From a bacterium (lineage in GTDB: Bacteria; Joyebacterota; Joyebacteria; Joyebacterales; Joyebacteraceae), in assembly GCA_025774245.1 (NCBI GenBank), contig JALGWI010000025.1:1-36041 (forward strand): a DNA stretch of 36,041 nucleotides. The letters are read 5' to 3'. Below are positions 33,224-36,041 of the stretch, piece by piece. The notes beneath the pieces are model-generated. The model worked only from the letters and a program-made list of their open reading frames with translations, made no database searches and had not been told where the DNA came from. How positions within the stretch are numbered: the stretch's first letter is position 1; each line of letters starts with the position of its first letter. Both the position numbers and the translations under genes were made by a program.

Positions 33224-33315
33224 CGTCTTCCTCCTCGTGAACGTACCCGTCGCACGCCCCGCGGAAGTGGGGCAGCAGCGGGCAAATGACGCGTAGTCCG
33301 GACGCTTCTACCTTG

Positions 33316-33344
33316 ATTCTAACAGTACTCTGTGCGAAAAGCAA
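33316..33344 (-). promoter_or_regulatory. Sigma-70 promoter for the metalloprotease gene
   Basis: On the minus strand: TTGCTT (33339-33344), a 17-bp spacer and TAGAAT (33316-33321), about 90 bases from the start at 33223. Confidence 0.65.
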
Positions 33345-33467
33345 CCACTCAGTCAGTTTTGACCGTATTTCCCGCCCAAGAAGTGGGGATTGTGGAGCCG
33401 GGACGAGTCCCGGCACGCCGGCGCCTCCGTCCGGGGCGCATCGTCGGATCAGCCGGATTGACAGCGG

Positions 33468-33495
33468 CCCCGGGACTCACCTAGCATGGTAGTGT
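33468..33495 (+). promoter_or_regulatory. Sigma-70 promoter for the beta-helix WGR gene
   Basis: TTGACA (33468-33473, perfect), a 16-bp spacer and TAGTGT (33490-33495). Transcription would start near 33502, giving a leader of about 26 bases. This excludes the earlier in-frame ATG at 33486 as the start. Confidence 0.6.
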
Positions 33496-33527
33496 CTTCC
33501 CGTGACCCCCCTCCAAGGAGCCCTCTC

Positions 33528-34658
33528 ATGAGATCTTGCGAATCCGCAGTTTCTGTGTTCGCAGCCTCCGTGGTTGCTCTCGCGATCGCGGTCACCGCTG
33601 CAGCCACCGAGATCCGCGTCGATCACGCCGGGTTCGGAGACTACGAGACCATCCAGGAGGGGATCAACGCCTCCGTGAGCGGGGACACCGTCTGGGTCGC
33701 ACAGGGAACGTACACGGGGCCGCTGAACCGGGAGATCAGCTTCGGCGGCAGGAACATCCTCCTTCGCGCGGAGGATCCGAACGAGACCCGCGTCAACTGC
33801 CTGAATGAGGGCCGCGCCTTCTTCCTCAACCAGGGGGAGACCTCGGCGTGCACGATCCGCGGCTTCACGATCATGAACGGCCGCGCCGGCGTCGGCGGGG
33901 GCATGCTCCTGAACGGGTCGTCGCCGACCGTCACGATGTGCCGATTCGAGTACAACGCCGCGGAGGACAACTCCTGGGGTGGCGGCGGGATAGCTTGCGT
34001 GTACGGCGCCTCCGCGACAATCACGAACGTCACCTTCTTCGAGAACACCGGCGACTACGGAGGCGCGCTCTTCTCGGCCCAGGGCTCCTCGCCGACCGTG
34101 ACGAACTGCGTCTTCCTCGACAACGTGGCCGAGGAGCGAGGCGGCGGCTGGTACTGCGAGCAGCCGGGAAGGGTGACGATCTCGGGCTGCACGTTCGCGG
34201 GAAACTCGGTGATCGCTGGGTGCGGCGGCGGCATGTACCTCTTCGAGGCCTCTCCCGTGATCTCGAACGTCACCTTCGCGCTGAACGCGGCCAGTTTCGG
34301 AGGCGGCATCTGGTGCTGGAACTCCTCCCCCACGATCGTGCACACCATCATCGCCTTCAGCGAAGAAGGGGACGCCCTCTCCTGCGATGGCACGAGCGCC
34401 CCGAGCACCACGGAGTGTGTCGTCTTCGGGAACGACGGGGGCGACGACCTCTGCGGCACCGTCGGTGACACGCTCCACGTCGATCCCCGGTTCTGCGACA
34501 TGGCCGCATACCGCTTCATACTCTGCAGCAACTCCTGCTGCCTGCCGGAGAACAACGACTGGACCGCTGACATCGGAGCCAACGGAATGGGCTGCGGCGA
34601 CTGCGCGAGCCCGGTCGAGCAGACGACGTGGGGAAGGCTCAAGGCTCTCTATAGATAG
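33528..34658 (+). CDS. Secreted beta-helix protein with WGR tail
   Basis: A 376-residue exported protein. The ATG at 33528 has AAGGAG 8 nt upstream; an in-frame ATG at 33486 lies inside the promoter. A signal peptide (VFAASVVALAIAVTAAATE) is followed by IRVDHAGFGDYETIQEGINA and GDTVWVAQGTYTG, the usual opening of DUF1565/pectate-lyase-like helices. Rungs such as SPTVTMCRFEYNAAEDNSWG, ATITNVTFFENTGDYGGAL and CTFAGNSVIAGCGGGMY follow. A cysteine-rich end (CSNSCCLPENNDWTADIG ... GCGDC) precedes the tail VEQTTWGRLKALYR. It is related to 12344-13261, which lacks this end. The function is probably carbohydrate binding or surface adhesion; no active site is visible. Confidence 0.86.
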   Translation: MRSCESAVSVFAASVVALAIAVTAAATEIRVDHAGFGDYETIQEGINASVSGDTVWVAQGTYTGPLNREISFGGRNILLRAEDPNETRVNCLNEGRAFFLNQGETSACTIRGFTIMNGRAGVGGGMLLNGSSPTVTMCRFEYNAAEDNSWGGGGIACVYGASATITNVTFFENTGDYGGALFSAQGSSPTVTNCVFLDNVAEERGGGWYCEQPGRVTISGCTFAGNSVIAGCGGGMYLFEASPVISNVTFALNAASFGGGIWCWNSSPTIVHTIIAFSEEGDALSCDGTSAPSTTECVVFGNDGGDDLCGTVGDTLHVDPRFCDMAAYRFILCSNSCCLPENNDWTADIGANGMGCGDCASPVEQTTWGRLKALYR

Positions 34659-34667
34659 GGGGAAGTG

Positions 34668-34730
34668 CCGGGGCGGTCGCGCGGCCTCGCTTCACCCGAG
34701 AACGACCGCCCCGGGCTCAGGAGCCCGGGG
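34668..34730. terminator. Two overlapping hairpins between convergent genes
   Basis: CCGGGGCGGTCG / CGACCGCCCCGG (34668-34679 with 34703-34714, 12 bp) and CCCCGGGCTC / GAGCCCGGGG (34709-34718 with 34721-34730, 10 bp, 2-nt loop) share bases 34709-34714. They therefore cannot both form. They lie between the stops at 34658 and 34786. Confidence 0.5.
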
Positions 34731-34785
34731 CCTCGCATCATGCCGCACGTCAGTCGGTCCTGTCGCGCCCCACCGGGCGCAGCCG

Positions 34786-36041
34786 TCACTCCGATCGCGG
34801 CGACTCGTCGGTGCGCCCGTTGTCGTAGTGGCCGACGAGCTTCGTCGGGCGACCGGCGTCGTCGGTCACGACCTCCAGGCGGAAATAGGGAACCTCTCCG
34901 AACCTGAAGAGCGTGTCGCTCATCGGGATCGCCTGGAACCGCGGCCGATCCTCGCGCTGATAGAAGAGCGCGCCGTCCTCGAAGATGAGCGCGCGCGGAC
35001 CGTACGTTCCTGCGTAGGAGGAGAGCGTCGCGGCGGAGACCTCCACCGGATTCGTCTCGGCCTCGAGGCCGACGATCGCCCAGTCGATCGCGAACGTGTC
35101 GTCCTCCTCGGACGCCTTCTCCTTGAGGGCCTTGAGTGCCTCCAGGTGCGCGACCGACAGCGCCTGCTGCTGTGGAACCTCGATGTGCGGCGTGATGCCG
35201 GTGCCTTCCCAGTTCGTGTCTGTGATCGGGTTGACGGCGCGTCCGTACGGCACTCTCACAAGGACGTTCAGTCCGTCAAAGAGCATCCCGCGAACCGGAT
35301 GCGCGCCCCCGCCCGTCGTCTCCCCGACGATCGTCGCGCGCTCCATGTTCTTCAGGTTGTAGGTGAACTCCTCCGCGCCCGAGAACGTGTACGAGCTCGT
35401 GAGGACGTACACGTCGGCGTCCGTCATCATCGGACCCGGCACGTAGGCGGCCGTCCAGAACTGGTGGATGCTGTCGTCCTCCCGGATGTAGAAGCTGTTC
35501 AGGTGCGTCGATTCCTCGACGAGATAGCTCGTCAGGAGCTGGATGAGACTCGGCGAGCCGCCGCCGTTCTGCCGGAGATCGACGATGAGCGCGTCGCAGT
35601 AGCCGAGGAAGTTCATCGCCGCGATCGCCGTCGGCCCCGAGTACGAGGCGTCCACGAACGCGTCGAGACGGAGGTAGCCCACGTTCCCGTCGAGGATCTT
35701 CACCTCGCGGAACTGGAAGTTGGACTTCTCCAGCTGTTCGCGCTCCCGCCTCTCTGCCTCCTTGGGATCGTCGTCCCCGATCTGGAACTCGGCCACGTCC
35801 TCCGGCGTGGCGTACCGTACTCCCATGTGCCTGTCGTTGCTGATCGCCCGCAGGTCCTCGGTGAGCACCATCGCGAATTCGGGGATCGTCTCGATGTCGT
35901 CGTACTCGCCGTTGTTGAGCTTCTTCCTTATGGACTTCTCGATCTCTTCCGCCACGTCCGGGAAGACGTAGGTGTCGTTCAGCGCCCAGGACACCGAATC
36001 CACGATCGCCGCCCGCGTCTCGGCATCCGCGGGGAGAGGCT
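34786..36041 (-). CDS. S41-family (C-terminal processing type) peptidase, 5' end outside window
   Basis: The 3' 418 codons of a gene that runs off the right edge. The frame is open through base 36041 and reads PADAETRAAIVDSVSWALND before the GTG at 36003, so that GTG is not the true start. The tail-specific-protease fold is visible: an N-terminal helical segment (VFPDVAEEIEKSIRKKL), SNDRHMGVRY, GNVGYLRLDAF, ALIVDLRQNGGGSPSLIQLL and the nucleophile motif TSSYTFSGAEEF (Ser codon 35380-35382). A C-terminal beta domain follows (YAGTYGPRALIFEDGALFYQ). No PDZ domain is seen, as in the retinol-binding-like or tricorn-core S41 subgroup. The role is probably periplasmic or outer-membrane proteolysis. 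It converges on the beta-helix gene. Confidence 0.85.
   Translation of the reverse strand, partial: PLPADAETRAAIVDSVSWALNDTYVFPDVAEEIEKSIRKKLNNGEYDDIETIPEFAMVLTEDLRAISNDRHMGVRYATPEDVAEFQIGDDDPKEAERREREQLEKSNFQFREVKILDGNVGYLRLDAFVDASYSGPTAIAAMNFLGYCDALIVDLRQNGGGSPSLIQLLTSYLVEESTHLNSFYIREDDSIHQFWTAAYVPGPMMTDADVYVLTSSYTFSGAEEFTYNLKNMERATIVGETTGGGAHPVRGMLFDGLNVLVRVPYGRAVNPITDTNWEGTGITPHIEVPQQQALSVAHLEALKALKEKASEEDDTFAIDWAIVGLEAETNPVEVSAATLSSYAGTYGPRALIFEDGALFYQREDRPRFQAIPMSDTLFRFGEVPYFRLEVVTDDAGRPTKLVGHYDNGRTDESPRSE

Larger units (their letters stand above)
33224..33527. other. 304-base divergent intergenic region
   Basis: It carries two sigma-70 promoters facing apart (33316-33344 minus, 33468-33495 plus). 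No copy of the CCAACNT two-box element and no gene is seen. Confidence 0.5.

Overview
The window is a GC-rich stretch of a bacterial chromosome with no rRNA, tRNA or housekeeping marker, so its taxonomy can only be inferred. Many secreted proteins carry a C-terminal domain of the FlgD-Ig/type IX secretion sorting kind. There are also an MXAN_6640-type metalloprotease, a gingipain-like C25 peptidase and long Ser/Thr kinases fused to TPRs. Together these suggest a Gram-negative member of the FCB-like or neighbouring candidate phyla (Eisenbacteria or Latescibacteria type). I see no phage, transposon or CRISPR.

Layout. 1-249 is the 5' end of a DUF2092-type periplasmic protein, followed divergently by a C25 peptidase (526-2937). 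2979-9153 holds three leftward genes for secreted proteins: a large YWCG-domain protein with a FlgD-type tail, an eight-repeat SBBP propeller with a FlgD-type tail, and a YWCG-domain protein ending in SWGRVKAMYR. 9464-12115 is a receptor-type Ser/Thr kinase. 12344-13261 is a secreted beta-helix protein. 13449-14482 is an ECF sigma/anti-sigma pair, which converges on a second YWCG/WGR protein (14687-15904). 16304-19640 is a second kinase with an RsbW-like kinase and a STAS anti-anti-sigma. 19819-23994 is a second ECF sigma/anti-sigma pair with an unfamiliar membrane-anchored repeat protein. 24174-28194 pairs an HExxH protease-propeller-barrel protein with a PrsW-type intramembrane protease. 28292-30602 is an EamA transporter and a reductive-dehalogenase-like protein. 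30873-36041 is a set of exported proteins: a small WGR protein, an MXAN_6640-type protease, a beta-helix WGR protein and an S41 protease.

How the parts may work together. Two observations tie the window together. First, four otherwise different exported proteins end in the same short tail, [ST]WGR[IVL]K[GA][LM]Y[RQ], at or within three residues of the C-terminus. Four others end in the longer FlgD-type domain, and none has both. Second, a two-box element, CCAAC(A/T/C)T then exactly 16 nt then TA(C/G)TT, occurs five times. It lies upstream of both ECF sigma genes and upstream of the propeller + WGR pair, the YWCG/WGR gene and the beta-helix gene. I infer an ECF-controlled cell-surface regulon in which the sigma factors also control themselves. 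Its signalling proteins (two kinases, a partner switch, a membrane anti-sigma and a PrsW protease) are encoded between its targets. The function of the surface proteins is not visible from sequence.
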